In this document: one piece after another, positions 11,400 to 24,291 of the stretch
Layout of the letters: every line of letters starts with the position of its first letter
Position numbering within the stretch: the stretch's first letter is position 1
NCBI GenBank assembly: GCA_963576785.1
Contig: OY756140.1
Coordinates: 4,030,001-4,094,000, forward strand
Source: Chlorophyllum brunneum
Lineage: Eukaryota > Basidiomycota > Agaricomycetes > Agaricales > Agaricaceae
Direction: 5' to 3'
Length of the DNA stretch: 64,000 nucleotides
Made by a program: the position numbers and the translations under genes
Notes under the pieces: generated by a model
Seen by the model: only the letters and a program-made list of their open reading frames with translations
Database searches by the model: none
Told to the model about the DNA's origin: nothing

Positions 11400-13180
11400 T
11401 GTACTATACCACGAACAAAGCAACCTCTCATCATGATCGTCCCCCAGGCCTACCCGGCCAAGTTTCCGCGTCAAGGGATAATATACTTTACCACCATCCC
11501 CAGCCCAATCACTCTGATATTCACTTCGTCGTCAATTAAAACCACTTCGTCAGCGCTTGTGACTTGAACCATGATATTCACAGATCGCAAGTCACCATGC
11601 ACTTTTCCATTCTCTTTCAGAATTCGAAGAGTGAGCGTTGGATAGCTTGTGTGGGTACGGAAGTACCCCTGTCCTCCAGAAGATGTGACAATAAACTCCA
11701 AGACGAGGTTGGAAGATGTAAGCTTTTGGAGCACCTTCAGGATCGGAATAACCATACAGCTTTGATGCGAAGTCGTCCTTAGCCAACAAGCAATGAACAT
11801 CCTCCCCGTAATGCCCAGACACCAATTTCACAATCACCGGTATGGAATTGTTCAAAGATGCGCGAAACAGTAGGCCGCTGTATTTGGGAAAGTAGATCTT
11901 GTCCGTAAAACTAAGATGCCCTTGAGCGTCGGGTTTGGATTGGTCGTATAACACGCAGGATGTATAGATTCGAGGAGTAGAGTGCGGGGGAGGTGTTGAT
12001 GGTTGAATCACTACTAGTCTAGAACCCCGGGGTAAGAAATGGCACCTGCAGGGACTAGTAACGCACTCTTTCAGCTCATCAATACCAAAGCGTATAGCAC
12101 CCTAGCTAACTTTTCTTGTCGAGCCCTGGTGTAGTCTTCGAACATGATACACATATCTCCCAGTGGTTCCACAATTACAGCCTTGCCATCATGAAATCCA
12201 CCTGCGACCAAAAGTAGTGGTCCTACAATTATATCAGCACAAGGCAGGGATAACCGCCTACCATACTCACCAATGATGCAAATTAAGAACATGGGCGCAC
12301 CACAATCCAAAAAACCCTGTGCACCCTATTCTTCCAGAACTTTTACCGCAAGATCATAACTACGCGCTATTTGCATATAACCATCACCGCTCTCTCCCAT
12401 TTCCGCATTTCACCACACACAATGTTACAAAAACGTCACCCACCAACAACGCACCATCAATCGCCCCACTGTGCTTATCACTTGTTGGATCCAGGGGATA
12501 ATCTAATCCGAATCCGCCAAAAAGACCATACGTGCAATGATTAAACTCGCGCATTCTGGCTTTTACCTTCTGCTCTTGTTCAATTCCACCCTCATTCTCC
12601 AGAGAAAAAGATCCTGTCATTGACATACACAACCTCGTTGCGGATATCATAGCCGCAAGAGCGATATCCGATGCCTGAGGAAGCGGTCTCTGAGCAGCCC
12701 CGACGCGTCAGTGGGACGCAAGCATAATAGACGAAGATCAATATCACATTGATCCTCACTCCATTCTCGCGCAAAGTCACAAGGAGGACCGAGGGATGGT
12801 AAATCCTCCTTTTGAAGTCGACTAAACGAGTCATACAACTCATTAAATGTTTTAAAAACAGTTTCTGCAATCACGTTAATGACCATTTTCCACCACGTTC
12901 CAAAAAAAGCGTCAAGCACCATTTTCCGATAAACGCAATTCAAGAGTTTTTTTCTCTAGAGGTAACCATGAATGTCCAGGTTTTTTTGCTAGGTAACACG
13001 CAATCTTCCAATGCAGTCATATTCGATTCGGGATTGGTAATGCTCTGTGATGAAGTTATCGAGCTCCGGAAGTAATTGGAGTAGGTTTTCTGCTTTTTCG
13101 ACGAGGGCTGCGTTTTGAGATGGTTTGTGCTTTTTGCGAGGTGCTGAAGAGGAAGCCTCAGCGGAGCGCTTTATTGACAT
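11400..13180 (-). pseudogene. Broken kinase-fold protein of an Agaricomycete-expanded family
   Basis: The segments line up in the order of one protein but in shifting frames. The N-terminus starts MSIKRSAEASSSAPRKKHKP. It is followed by KTFNELYDSFSRLQKEDLPS, DRFLRHRISL, EVVYVNDRIFFSGE, KARMREFNHCTYGLFGGFGL, DGALLVGDVF and VAGGFHDGKAVIVEPLGD. Then comes a kinase-like part with DFASKLYGYSDPEGAPKAY and GKVHGDLRSVNIMV, the latter matching the HGDLRxxN catalytic loop of fungal kinase-like proteins. Frame breaks are visible after RISL, after FFSGE (GGAGAATGAGG lacks a base), after APKAY and after NIRVI. Introns alone cannot repair all of these, so I call it a pseudogene. The exact family name is uncertain. 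Confidence 0.65.
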
Positions 13181-13353
13181 TATTGATGGTGGTAGAGTCC
13201 GAGACGAGTTTCAAACTCCGCATCAGCTCCACTCAAGGCACGAGTTAACAAAAGCAAAAACTATAACATGAGCAGACCTAAGATCGTGAACCAAAAACCC
13301 AAAAAAGAACTCATTGCAACGACTTCTTACGACCATATCTCCCCACTCTTCAT

Positions 13354-14769
13354 CTAAATCCATCCAATTTTATAATACCCATATTCAACTTCTTCACCTG
13401 TGTCCGTATCGCAAATGAGGGTATCCTTCGCTACAACTTGGAGTGAGGGTACATCCACGTCGACACGTGTAGCAAATACTCGTTCAATGCTGTTGGATTC
13501 AAAGGAATGAGTTGAGCGCAGTGGAACGACGAGGTGAAAGAAGGATTTCTCCGTGCTAGACGTCGGTTTTCGTAAAAGGTGGATGAGACACGATCGGATC
13601 CATGGAATATGCTCGGGTTCGTAAACGACATCAGCACCTAGCACAAGGTCGAAAGGTCGAACAAAAGTATCGTCTAGGGTTTCATTCGAGTCGAATTTTG
13701 ACCAGTCCAGTGGATGTACTGTGATCGACACTCCGAGTGAGATTTCCCCAGATGGCAAATTACTTTGGATATTGCTGCGAAGGTTTTCCAGAACTGAAGG
13801 ATAGTAATCCGTTGCGACGATCTCGATTCGTTGGGAACTATCAAGGTCAATCTGCTGTAACATCTTTCCAACCGTGATGCTAACGAGGCCCGTGCCGGCC
13901 CCGAGCTCAAGGATGCGAAAGACATCAGACCCACGAGTATTCAGCTGCACAGCACCGAGTCCAAATGACTCTGGATCTTCAGCAATCAAATCAGACAGCA
14001 CACACGCTCCTCCCCATGTCTGTCCTCCCATACTACCAAAATCATCATTATCCAGCGAGATATCGGTAATCCTTATAGTCAGAGGGGTAGGTAGTTTCGA
14101 GCTGCGACTGCAGTGATAATCGAATGTAAAGTCTCGAGTCACTTTTCCCGCAGCGGATGCTCCGGCACAGATAGCGAGAAGTGAAGCAGCATTGTGGATT
14201 GTTGTTTCCTTTTCTTGGATGCTTGATGGTGAAGAGTCGAGTGAAGATATGAGAGAAGTGAGCCATTTGATGGCATAGGCCCGCTCAAATGGGTCAGATC
14301 GGAGGCTAGTCAACTCATCGGTGAGTAGAGGTACGATTGGCTTTGCAACACCAGAATCCTGGGTAGAACTGGATCGATTTGGTTTACGGCGACGAGAACC
14401 TCGAACTTCGGGGTTGTAAACTGAACGAAGGTAAGCTATTAAAGCATTCAAAGACTCGATATCTTCGGGTGAGATACACCTGATCGAAGGAAGATATGAT
14501 GTTGGTGGTAAGGCGCCGACCATGAAATGTTGAGGCTGTCAAGCCGTACGGTGGGTTCTGTCATAAGTGTCCTGTTATGTAAGATTCAAACTGTAAATAC
14601 TTGAAAGTAGTCGACCACTCACAGCTGCGTTGTGATTTCGAGCGTTGTAGGATTTTGAAGCATGAGAGAGAAAATAGGTTGCGTCGACCGGAACGGAAGA
14701 GCTGCGGGCCGTGTCAGCCGAACCCGTAAATGCGCTCGCGAACGGGAGACTCGTGCTCGCGTCTACCAT
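13354..14769 (-). CDS. METTL21-like protein methyltransferase, copy B (intact)
   Basis: Seven-beta-strand SAM-dependent methyltransferase of the METTL21/methyltransf-16 group, whose members mostly methylate lysines of proteins. Motif I is VFRILELGAGTGLVSITVGK. The acidic post-I element is EIVATDYYPSVLENL, the D-x-x-Y motif is LVLGADVVYEPEHIPWIR, and a W-G motif GGQTWGGACVLSDLI precedes motif I. The main exon is 13354-14535. A start within it (MVGALPPTSYLP, from 14523) is possible. An upstream exon at 14623-14769 (49 codons, starting MVDASTSLPF) joins in phase through an 87-nt intron with GTGAGT donor and TTGACAG acceptor, and the flanking sequence is conserved in copies A and C. I include it with moderate confidence. 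The substrate cannot be told from sequence. Confidence 0.85.
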
Positions 14770-15581
14770 TCACTACGGACCTTTGACATGGCCAGAGCTT
14801 AGGATCCCGGTACTAGATACAGGCCAAAGGATCACATCATCAAAATTATGGTTTCACGCCACTTGTCAACTCCACTTCTTCGAGCAGTTTACTTGCCAAA
14901 GATCCTAGGCCAGCTGCCTTCCAGTTTCGGTAAAGTAAAGCAGAGAACAAAGCGCTAGAGTCTCCTTGAGATTTCTCTGATACTGTAACCCACTCTGGAC
15001 GACAGAAGCACTCCTTGAAACATCTCCAAGTTTACGGTAACCTATGTCATCGGTACTCCCCGGCCCAATACAGGCTTCCTCTGCTCATAACGCTCAGTTG
15101 GATTCTTGCGTTCAATTTCCGAGGCACATATGTATTATGGTTGTATTCGTGCGCAGCATGAGCGTTGCTTTGCAACTGATAGTGATCTACTCCCGATTGC
15201 AGCATTCGTTGAACATAACCTACATGCCCAATTGGCCCAGTCACCACACTATTTTGAATAGCCCTCCTCGTTGTCAATGCATGACAAGCGATATATGCTT
15301 CCTGGGTACGGCTCCGGCGCGTACGATTAAGCGATCGCGCGGCATTCGGCTAAAACCGCATAATGGTGCGCATGGACTTCTGCAAGGCCAAATTCAAGAC
15401 CCTGGCCGTGACTGCGAATTTAGTACAATGAACACTACCTGGAGATTCCTAGTACAAAAGTATTGAAAACATATCAGAGTACACGATGAAGACATCAGCA
15501 TGAGAATTAAGTCATTACTTTAACATGTGGAGGCGAAACGGAGGTACGACATGAAACTATCTACAGGTCATTAGAAGGATA
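14770..15581. other. Intergenic region within duplication unit B
   Basis: Separates the membrane protein and the methyltransferase, both on the minus strand. An unmatched open frame of 140 codons (15044-15466, plus) has no recognisable domain and atypical composition. Confidence 0.35.
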
Positions 15582-17189
15582 TCATGATTTACCACGGAAC
15601 AACTCGAACCAGTCAATTTCATGATGAGCATCCGGCGGAAGGTGCCAGAGGGAGTAAACAGCGAGGGTGAAAAGAGTCAACCGGGCGATTCCATACCCCA
15701 GCGCCAATGCGTAGTATACTCCCAGACCAAAGGAAACCAACCACGGCATATCCTTGACCCAATAACAGGGGAAAACAGTGAGGATGAGTAGGGGTTGTAG
15801 AGTGATAAACACACTGCAACCGCGCCAAAGCCAACGATGGAGATCACTGTCGAACAAACTAGACCACGACAGCAAATGCAGGGCTCCAAAACCCACACTA
15901 ATTGCGATGGAATAGAGCACCGCTTTCGTGTTGTATTCCAGTCCGTCTTCGGCGTAAAACATTGGGACGCGGATCTGACCAACACCTTCTGGACTGTTGA
16001 TTCCCAGCTTCCTAAGAGGGCGGAAAAAGGTCTCAATCACGAAATAAGGAAGCCAGTAGAAGGGAATGAGGACGGCGGCGCGAAGATTTTTTTGAAAACG
16101 TGGAGAGAGTATACCCCTAGGACGAGGATCCCACGAGTTATAATCCTTCCAGAAGGCGCTAGTGACCCAATGACCGTGTTTCTGCAAGAACTCCTCTGAG
16201 CCCGAGCCCATCCAACTGGAGGGTGTGGGAACGGTGAAGGGGGTCGTCTCGTCGTGGGCCTCTACTTTCTCCTTGGCATCCTCTTGGATCGCCCCAACAA
16301 ATGTATCCTCACTCCCCCTGGAATCATGAGAGATGCTCTCGTTGGCGGGGGATTGCCTAGGATAATCAGACTTCAGCGGGATCCGGATTGCGGCCATCGC
16401 GCCCTGCGGCTTTTCCCACCAAACCCCATAAATCACAATATTCAGCGCCGCAAAAGCCAATGTTATCACTTCCAACTCTGCCAATGGAAGCTCCATTTTC
16501 CATCTGGCGGTGCATTGAAGGACAAACCACGTCGTGTGCAGTACGACGAGCAGTTTCGTAAGGAAGTCGCCCTTGCTTTTGTCGACGATGTCTAGCTCTG
16601 GGACGACCGGAATATCGATTTCCCCAACTTCGATCGATTTCTGCATGCGGTCCCAGGTGAGGACCTTATACGGCTCACGACCGTCGTATATGAGAAAACC
16701 GCCCATCTGGATGAAGAAGCCGTGTACGATTGTCCACCGTTCACCTGCGTAATTTTATGAATATGAGAAATCGTCGCCATAATTATACAGGAAATTCTCA
16801 CCATTATCTTTGAATTTATCGTTAAACTCGGATGCAATCCTCTTAGCTTCAAATCGTTGGCGCAATGCCCAAACCCCCATCATCTCCGGTGCAATCCCAG
16901 CACAGACCATGGTAATGAACTGCCTCCTAAACTTTGCGAAAGCAGATTCCTTCGGGCCGGGAATGTTTGGGTGGACTGCGACCCATGTGCAAATGAATAT
17001 CGTCGTGAGACAGGCCCAGACGATTTGCCAGACCGTACGGGTCTGTACGGGATTCAAACATGCAGGAACCTGGCGACCAAAAATATGGAACACTTCGCTG
17101 AGGCCCGCCCCTGTGGTTGGGGATGGGCCTATGGGGACACTCTGTGATGTAGAAAGGAACACGAGGAGGAGGGATATGAGGAGCATCAC
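15582..17189 (-). CDS. Multi-pass membrane protein, copy B (intact)
   Basis: Two exons, 17189-16802 and 16744-15582, joined by a 57-nt intron in phase (AATG|GTGAG ... GCAG|GTGAACGG). The N-terminus MMLLISLLLVFLSTSQSVPIG looks like a signal peptide. It is followed by a hydrophobic stretch at IVWACLTTIFICTWVAVHPN, a basic-amphipathic segment, then the family core HGFFIQMGGFLIYDGREPYK, DKSKGDFLTKLL and LPLAELEVITLAFAALN. WWEKPQGA and about four C-terminal membrane segments end the protein. This architecture is common in Agaricomycetes and often multi-copy; no function is known. It lies about 0.8 kb upstream of the methyltransferase on the same strand, the arrangement also seen in copy C. Confidence 0.85.
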
Positions 17190-18122
17190 TGGCTTGGATT
17201 CCCAAAGTAAACCGTGACATGCAGTCGATCCTTATGAGTCGCCACAGGCGTCAAATAACATCCCTTCTAGTTCGGCCTTTAGGTGGGATGTCACGACAAG
17301 AACAGCTACGATGATCAACAGTGCAGGGAACGAGCGCCGACTCGAAAACTTCGAAACGAAAGCTCTCCTCCCTGGGAATCTACCGAGAGCTCAGTTTTAC
17401 ATTCCATTCAATGTCTGGATGATCGAGTATACGCGTCAAAGGAGCGTTAAGATAAAGAATGTATAACCCTGTGTCCTTGAAATACGCATTAGGCAGTACA
17501 GCAGAGACAGCTGACAGGGAAGAGAACCCGGATTATGGCCTTGCACCCTTCATTGGTTCACTATCGATGAAAACGTAATAATCTAGATACAACTCATGTT
17601 TCCAGCCAAATATATGGCTATCGGCTTGTAGACTCTATATTAATCCTGAGCAATCGGCCATCGTCGGATGGGGGTTTCATTCACGGAGATATGGATTGCC
17701 GTGCACACCAGACCTGCCACCTACGGCGTGGCGAAGTGCCCCACGCGTCAGTATCGAGTTACTGAGCATTTCCAAATCGTCGCACAGTTGAATCAGACAT
17801 CGCCACTGCTGTCTGTAAGCCCCCATCTGGAAGACTGTACCAACTTGTTGAATTTGTGTTGATATGCCACTTCTCCCCCGCAAAACCGAGCAAAATGACG
17901 TTGCATAAAATGGAATGGAAACCGAAAAGGTTCTTCAATCTACTATCTACTACTGATACGTCTCTTCCCACGAACCACTCTGACCACCCGACTGTCAAAG
18001 GTGGAATTATTGACGTCGAAAGATCTGAAGTCGACGTGCTTACACAAGGGATGTCCGTTCCTAGTATCGCCTATCTTAAAGAAGGAGAGGAGCGGTAGCA
18101 TGACTAGAGGAGGAATATTAGT
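17190..18122. other. Intergenic region upstream of membrane-protein copy B
   Basis: Contains the promoter of copy B and the 3' flank of the lipase gene. Short open frames around 17668-18098 on both strands have no supporting motif or splice logic. Confidence 0.35.
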
Positions 18123-19428
18123 TTAAGACTCAATTCGTGATGTATCAGGGCACTTAAAACCTTGGTTAAAATAGACAATATGGGGTGGGCTGGTTGGAGT
18201 GGGAACTACCAGGTGAAAATGAGTAGGTATGCGTGAAAGGAGTCAGGGTCCCTTACAAGTGGAGGCACTACACGTAGAGTCTTCTCTCCCATTACACTGA
18301 CGAACGGTGGCAGGGGAAGCTATCCAACAGACTTTAATACCAATTTGTCCAGTATTTCTAGCGGTACACTTACGAGGATCCGAGAAATTCCAGTATTCGG
18401 TACCGCTAATTGAAGTAAACCCAGAATCCTAAGCTTGAATGGTAAAGAAACTTACAAGTGCTCGTACCCAAAGAATCGCGGAAAGATGTTGGGAACACCA
18501 TCTACGGTCGGGCGATTAATCAAAAGGAAAGCACAACATAGGGCCAAATAGTTCACCCCAGGTATGGGTAACTGATGCAGGAAGTTAGGATCTCGTGTTC
18601 CCAGTCCTTAGCGATGATAACTTACCCCGAAAAATATTATTCACTCCAATCCTCTCCTCAACATATCGCGCGAAGGCCTCATTTCCGGTCCTTGGCTGAC
18701 CTATAAAGAATGGTACGCAAACGAAGGGAGCGAACACGAATTATCGTACCGAAAGTATAGAGGAGGATCCGGGCCTGAGGAAGGGTAGCTCTGATTGAAA
18801 TGCCTGCAAGTGAAGCAAGAGCTCCTCCGAGTGAATGCCCGGTGACGATGAGTCGGTAAGTAGGATGGGCGGAAAGCTCGATTCGGACGACGCGAAGAAC
18901 ATCGGATACGACAGAATTGAATGCGTGCAAAAATCCGCTGTGAACTTCAGCACTTCCCATCCCGGTGAGTCCTTGAGATTCAAGAGGCACGCGAATGACC
19001 ATCAAGTCTGAAAGGGGTTCCGATCGATGGTTCCTCAAAGCAACTATCAGGCTCACCTATCATAATGTCTGTGAAGTCACTCGTACCCCGGAATGCCAGG
19101 ACAATTTCCTTCCGTTTATCATCCCGGACGACAATTCCGAACGTTCCAGAAGCGGAGTTGATGATCTATACGCCACTAGCATGAAGGTTGGTTGTTGGAT
19201 CACCACAAGAGGACATACCGTCTCAACCAGAGGGTTTCCCATGGGCTTGGGGCATGATGGTTGATACGAGGCAGCACAGTATTTGGCGTAAAGGACCAGT
19301 TCGTCATAGATGGCAGGGTCTACTGTTGCTCTTTCTGTTTCAAGAGGAGCCGCAGCGACACGAGAAGGTGCGACTGGGACCGCCGGGGCTGTAGTGAGAA
19401 AGGCAAACAAGTATCGGAATATTCGCAT
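18123..19428 (-). CDS. Secreted class 3 lipase
   Basis: Triacylglycerol-lipase-type alpha/beta hydrolase of about 314 residues. Eight exons fit in phase: 19428-19219, 19165-19057, 19007-18750, 18700-18626, 18571-18557 (only 15 nt), 18501-18456, 18405-18257 and 18205-18123. The N-terminus MRIFRYLFAFLTTAPAVPVA is a signal peptide. EIVLAFRGTSDFTDIM is the oxyanion-hole strand, LIVTGHSLGGALASLAGISI carries the nucleophile Ser, and RVTHTWDGVPNIFP holds the catalytic Asp and is assembled only if the micro-exon is used. A C-terminal Cys-rich tail ends in SPPHIVYF, whose His fits the triad position. Likely extracellular lipid hydrolysis. All triad positions are present, so it should be active. Confidence 0.92.
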
Positions 19429-20674
19429 GTCCCGACGCTCAGAAGCTGTTGAATGAAATACAATCACCCTGTCCAGCCGAAGCCCACGGGCTTTATAACA
19501 GTTGCCTCCTGGCAGCGCCAATCACGTTGGCATGCTTAACATTTAATGGACTAGGAGCATTCTGAAACAAACCTCTGACCTTGTACATTTTACTGCACCG
19601 TCCAGTTCAGTTAGACGAAGCAGTGACCTCAGAGCACTGTAGACATAGATCAAGCTGTGATGAAGTTGTGTCGAAAGACGAGGCGCCGCCGCCGTATTTG
19701 CCTATCACGACAGGGCTAAGGGCGCTATGCACATCGAGGACATTTTGGGACGCCTCTCGTTGATTTCCCATTTTTCCAGGTATTAAGAGTAGTCATATAG
19801 TGGCTCCTTCCGATCGAATTCATGGTTCAGCATGGAAAGCGCATGTTTCAGGGTCTATTCTTCCTGTCTCCGGGACAGAGGGTGTGTGATCACCACGTCT
19901 CGAAGTAGAGAGCACTGGTCATCGTGCCCGTTGGATCTGATGATAAGCATATATAGAACCACAGTCATTGGCAGGAAGGTGTTCATGTATTCACCGTTAT
20001 TTTCCGCAATGATAGGCGACTGGTGGTGGCGTCTCACAGCACGTACAAAACTGTGGAAGGCCACCGTTCCACCGACCGTCCATAAGGCTGAGCCACTGAC
20101 GCGCGCTGTCCACCTTCCTCGAAGATCCTGATATTGAAACTGACCCTTCACTGGGAAAATAGAGGTTAGACTAATCATATTGGTATTAAGACTTCAACGA
20201 CCGGCGGGTATGGGGCTTTGAGACCCGGGTCTGTTGAGCTAAAAGCACATATCCTTTGAAGCTAACAGAAGGACGCATTCAATACTGTGCCATGGACGAA
20301 GAAGATTCCTTTGAGGGCGGCGATTCGGAGTAGGCGTATCTTGACTTGTGGTCGCCGCTCAATCAATGTCGTGTTTGTTCCCTAACACGAAAAACTATGT
20401 CTCCCGGCTACGCCGAACTTCCAAGTTCCTGAACACTACTTATGCTATTCCAGTCTACCTATGAAAATGTACATATCAGAAGACTACTAGTATCCCTGAT
20501 TGAGCCTATCCAGCCGGTGTCGCGATCAATGCCTGAGGGACGTTTAATAGGGTAGTAGTATCAGGCTACTGTGCAAATAGATATCAAATAGTGAAACTGG
20601 CGAACTATGATGCATGAGCGATACTATCCTGAAACTTTTCACAAATGGGTCATTTCTCCAATATGGAGACGACA
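19429..20674. other. Intergenic region between lipase and DUF6534-like gene
   Basis: No supported gene. A minus-strand open frame at 19855-20178 contains two hydrophobic stretches, but no family signature or exon partners were found. Confidence 0.35.
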
Positions 20675-22573
20675 TCAAGTATGTGTGGTAGTATGCGGTG
20701 GAGAACCCCCAGCCGTATTTCTCGTAGAAGGCGAAGCGTCCAAAGTATCACTTAGTGCTCCCAACTTGATACTCGTTAACCGAAACGAGATGCTATTAGG
20801 CTCCTCAATGACGTCTCGAAATTGTCTGCGACTGTTAACACTATAACACATGTCAACACGAGGGTGGGTCATAGCATCGATATACGCACACAGCCAACAT
20901 TGTGATTACATAGACTGCGCGTTTGAAACTGTAAGCCTATTAAAATAGATGGATGGATATGGATGTACCTCGTCCACGTGTTAAATACGTCGCAGTGTGA
21001 ATAGAGGAATGTGGCATGAGAAGGGCCTGAAATATGCATGAGAAAAATAGATTGGGCGGTTTCTTGAACATACCACCAATAGTTGGACTACAGTTGATAC
21101 CCTTCCCGCACAACGATATCAGGAATTCTCATCAATACGAAATCATAATCCTCACCATAAAATCAGGCCTGTACTAGCAGTCCAGATCATGAGCGCTTGA
21201 ATGACGCGTACGGTCCCCCCTCTAGGTAAGCGATTGAGCGAAATTGAGTGAAGTCAGAAGAAATATAACACACCGACTACGGACTCCTTCACTCCGGTGA
21301 TGTAGTAGCCAAATCATCCCCCCCGCAACAAATCCATCTGAGAGAATCTTGAAACAGTATGTGAGGATTAACCAGATCTATATATTCTCCGAGAATCAGT
21401 ATGAGCTATGATGATAAGATTGAAAAACGAACACTGCTGTCCAAAACCTTTGGAAGGCATGGAAAAGTCAGTCTATCAGTGAGTGAGATTGAACCGTCCT
21501 GTAAGAACCTAAACTAGAAACACTGACACTCCTCGAAGAAACACTAGGTTCGGGTAAAGGATCAGTAGGGTGGGTAGAAGCGAGGGTAAGATCGACTTAC
21601 CCAGATCGAATGCTACCGAGTCAAAGCCCAGGTTAGGATGATTCAAATTAAAGACATACTGGAGCGGATTCACCTGTTGAAAGACCATACGGAACCAACT
21701 GTAAATTTTATGTCACCAGTATCGCCACAATTAGAGAAATACGCACCGTGAGGACGGCCAAGACTTTCTTTTGTGCAACTAGGGGTTAGGTCAGTTGTGA
21801 CTCATAGCGCACTTGACAAGTTGTACATCGCCATAATCGTACAATGAAAAACCTGTCCAGGAAAAATATGAGTAACCCGAGCTTTGTAATAATCGGTCAC
21901 TTGCGCACATTTCTACGAGAGAACAACATAGCTCCTATAGTAACGGTACGATCAGGTCCACTTGGAATTTGGATTGATGATTATGAGAACACTCACTGTA
22001 AGGACAAGCACTGACTAAGTGATATTTCAGTATACGAAATTGAACTGGGGGCTTTAGAACGCACATTCACCGTCCTGTCGAAAGTTAGCGCCATGAATGA
22101 GTATCAAATCCTCGGATACGGTACTCACCAATGGTTGCAATAAGCATAGCGGTAAGGATCCATACCAATTCCGCGTAAAATAAGCTTGTAATAGATCACT
22201 CCGATAGCCGCAAGGAAATTAACAAGGTCAATCTGTGACAAATTCTTCAACGAGTTAATTCATGAACAAAAGACGACTGACCACCCAGATCAAACCAATC
22301 TAAAAACAGTAAACACACTTTACTTCCACGGAAATAGAATGTCGGACGTACGAAGATTTTGATATATGAATGATCTCGAGGGTATAATCGGAAATACCAA
22401 ACAGCTTGATTGCACGATAGTCCAAACATCCTAATATTCCCAACCAAGTCAGAAGAAGAAAGATTATTGTTTTCACCAAACTTGACTTACACAGATATAA
22501 AACCTGCAGCTATGCATAATGGGCCTTGTAACAAATTCACGTTAGCTGAGTGTCCCGAGTCGGAATTTGACAT
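20675..22573 (-). CDS. DUF6534-like seven-TM membrane protein
   Basis: The gene is chopped into many short exons. Exon 1 starts at 22573 (MSNSDSGHSANVNLLQGPLC). It joins VMFGLSCNQAVWYFRLYPRD, then IGLIW and IDLVNFLAAIGVIYY, by GT-AG introns of 48-60 nt. That order, a GxxxCxQ-x-YF run followed by YPxD, is characteristic of the DUF6534 family. Downstream pieces fit the remaining helices: WILTAMLIATI, ILSDGFVAGGMIWLLHHRSE and a final cytoplasmic exon NSRRQFRDVIEEPNSISFRL ending at 20675. I could not fix every exon in the middle (about 20900-22100), so the span is better supported than the exact protein. Members are common in mushrooms and of unknown function. Confidence 0.7.
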
Positions 22574-23318
22574 CAAAGTTTCTAGGTGTAAACTGGAAGT
22601 TGGATTTTTTTTGACGACTGAGCACGAGTTCTTGTTTGAGGGGGACTGGGAGGTGGTTGTGGTTTAATAATGTTTGAGACGAGACGCCAACGGCGATGAG
22701 TTTAGACGTACGTAGTTGTCAATGGGTCAAACCTTAAATGATACATATTAGCTAACCTTCACCCTTGTCTGGAGCCCTCCGGGAACTAACAAAACATTGA
22801 GCGGGGAAACACTGTATGAAGTAACTTCCTTTCGTTACCGCACCATTATCTCTCTGCCCGTCGAGCATATACATAAACACAGTTACACCGGAATCCATCG
22901 TATAACCGCCGCCAACAATAAGCAAGTGACAAAGAAATAACGTATAGCCTCACCATGCCAATTGCCTGATTGACTGAAACCATTTATCGTAAGAAACCGC
23001 TCGAAATCAAATACCTTTACGAAGACTCAAACTTGGTGAAATTACGTTTGTTGTTGTGCAATTAGAGCCACACAAGTATTAATAATGTAGCTTGAGCCTC
23101 GGCGGCCAACGCCACAGGCTTGGCAAGAAGCATATGTACACAACTAGTAATTTACCTGTTTTTGTAACTACTGTACCTTAGTACACTAGTACCGATATCC
23201 ATAGCAATTGACTTCAGGGATAGTTGCCTTGTGTAGAAGAGGGGGTGGAATGTATATATTATTAGTCATCAAATAATCAAACACGACACACGCTCAAACC
23301 TAATCCAAGGCTACAGTC
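22574..23318. promoter_or_regulatory. Divergent intergenic region
   Basis: Lies between two divergently transcribed genes, so it should contain both promoters. A TATA-like stretch (tgtatatattatt) lies at about 23251-23263, some 55 bp upstream of the start at 23319. Confidence 0.3.
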
Positions 23319-23878
23319 ATGTACTCCCAAAACATGAACTTTGGATACAACTTCCACCCAGACCAAAACGCCGACCCGAGTTCGCCAGAGATATTCAAGC
23401 AGAATCTTCGAGTTGTACAAGATCAAGTTATTAGACTTCGCGTGGACTCAAGGAGAGCTTTGGCCGGGATGTATGTAACCCCTCTTGAAGAAGTATTGGG
23501 TTCATTTCTAACATTTTGGTTTTTAGCAAAAACGCGTATCATGTTGGAAATAATCCTTCTCAAACTCAAGGTTCCCCTATTCCTTTCCTTTTACCAACCA
23601 ACCACTCAATCCATAAATTTCTATATCCAGCCGACGTCGAAACTGTAAAACAATCTCTTATCATGATCGCAGATCTCATGCGTCAAAGTGGTATTGGGGC
23701 TCTACCACTTCTCGAACCCGACACCAACGGACAAACACAACCGCCAACAGAATCTCAGTTATTGGAAAGAGCGGAGAAAGGAGTTCAGGTTTATTTTGAA
23801 AAATTGAAAAGAGCACAGGAGAGTGCTGCGGTTGTAGCTAATTTGTTGGGGTCTGATCATAGGATGAGGGGATTGTGA
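23319..23878 (+). CDS. Small conserved protein, function not recognised
   Basis: Three exons are likely. Exon 1 starts at 23319 (MYSQNMNFGYNFHPDQNADP) and ends in GCC GGG AT before GTATGTAA. The second exon reads IKNAYHVGNNPSQTQ. An in-frame stretch beginning GTTCCCC and ending ATCCAG is probably a further intron, giving QTQADVETVKQSLIMIADLM. The C-terminus is RAQESAAVVANLLGSDHRMR. The product of about 150 residues is soluble, mostly helical and amphipathic, without signal peptide. It resembles small helical subunits of nuclear complexes, but I cannot assign it. A degraded fragment of the same gene lies at 58650-58735. Confidence 0.7.
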
Positions 23879-24291
23879 GTAATTGTGGTAGGTTAGGAAG
23901 ATATGTGTTATTGGTTTATGTGTGGTAAGGCTAGTGTTCGCGTCGATTATATATCGAAAATGAGGAAGGATGGTCCACGGTCTTGCTGGCCCGCCTTCGC
24001 CAAATGCGCGCCAATACATCGAGTGGGGCCCCCTCGCAACCCAACGCTGCGCTTGTCCAGGGTCGACGGGCGAAAGAAAGCCGAGGGTATGGTATGCTTT
24101 CGTCAAAAGGTACCAAGCCCGCTCCCCGAGTCCATATCCGTCGTAGTCATTTATGATCCTGTTTCACTTCCTGAAGGACTTTCCAACGCCAGAGCCAATG
24201 GATTGCTTTAGCTTTCAAGGTTTGTATACTGTTCTAGTCGTCTGGTACTCAGAGAGATAATGCTTCAGATAAATAACTTGGATCCTCTATA
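23879..24291. other. Convergent intergenic region
   Basis: Between the 3' ends of the small protein gene and the J-domain gene. Nothing else is visible. Confidence 0.4.

Noticed and set aside
15044..15466. 140-codon open frame on the plus strand
   Set aside because: No domain, no splice partners, no paralogue in units A or C at the same place; composition looks random.
17668..18098. Short frames upstream of membrane-protein copy B
   Set aside because: Overlapping on both strands, no motif, no consistent start or splice signals.
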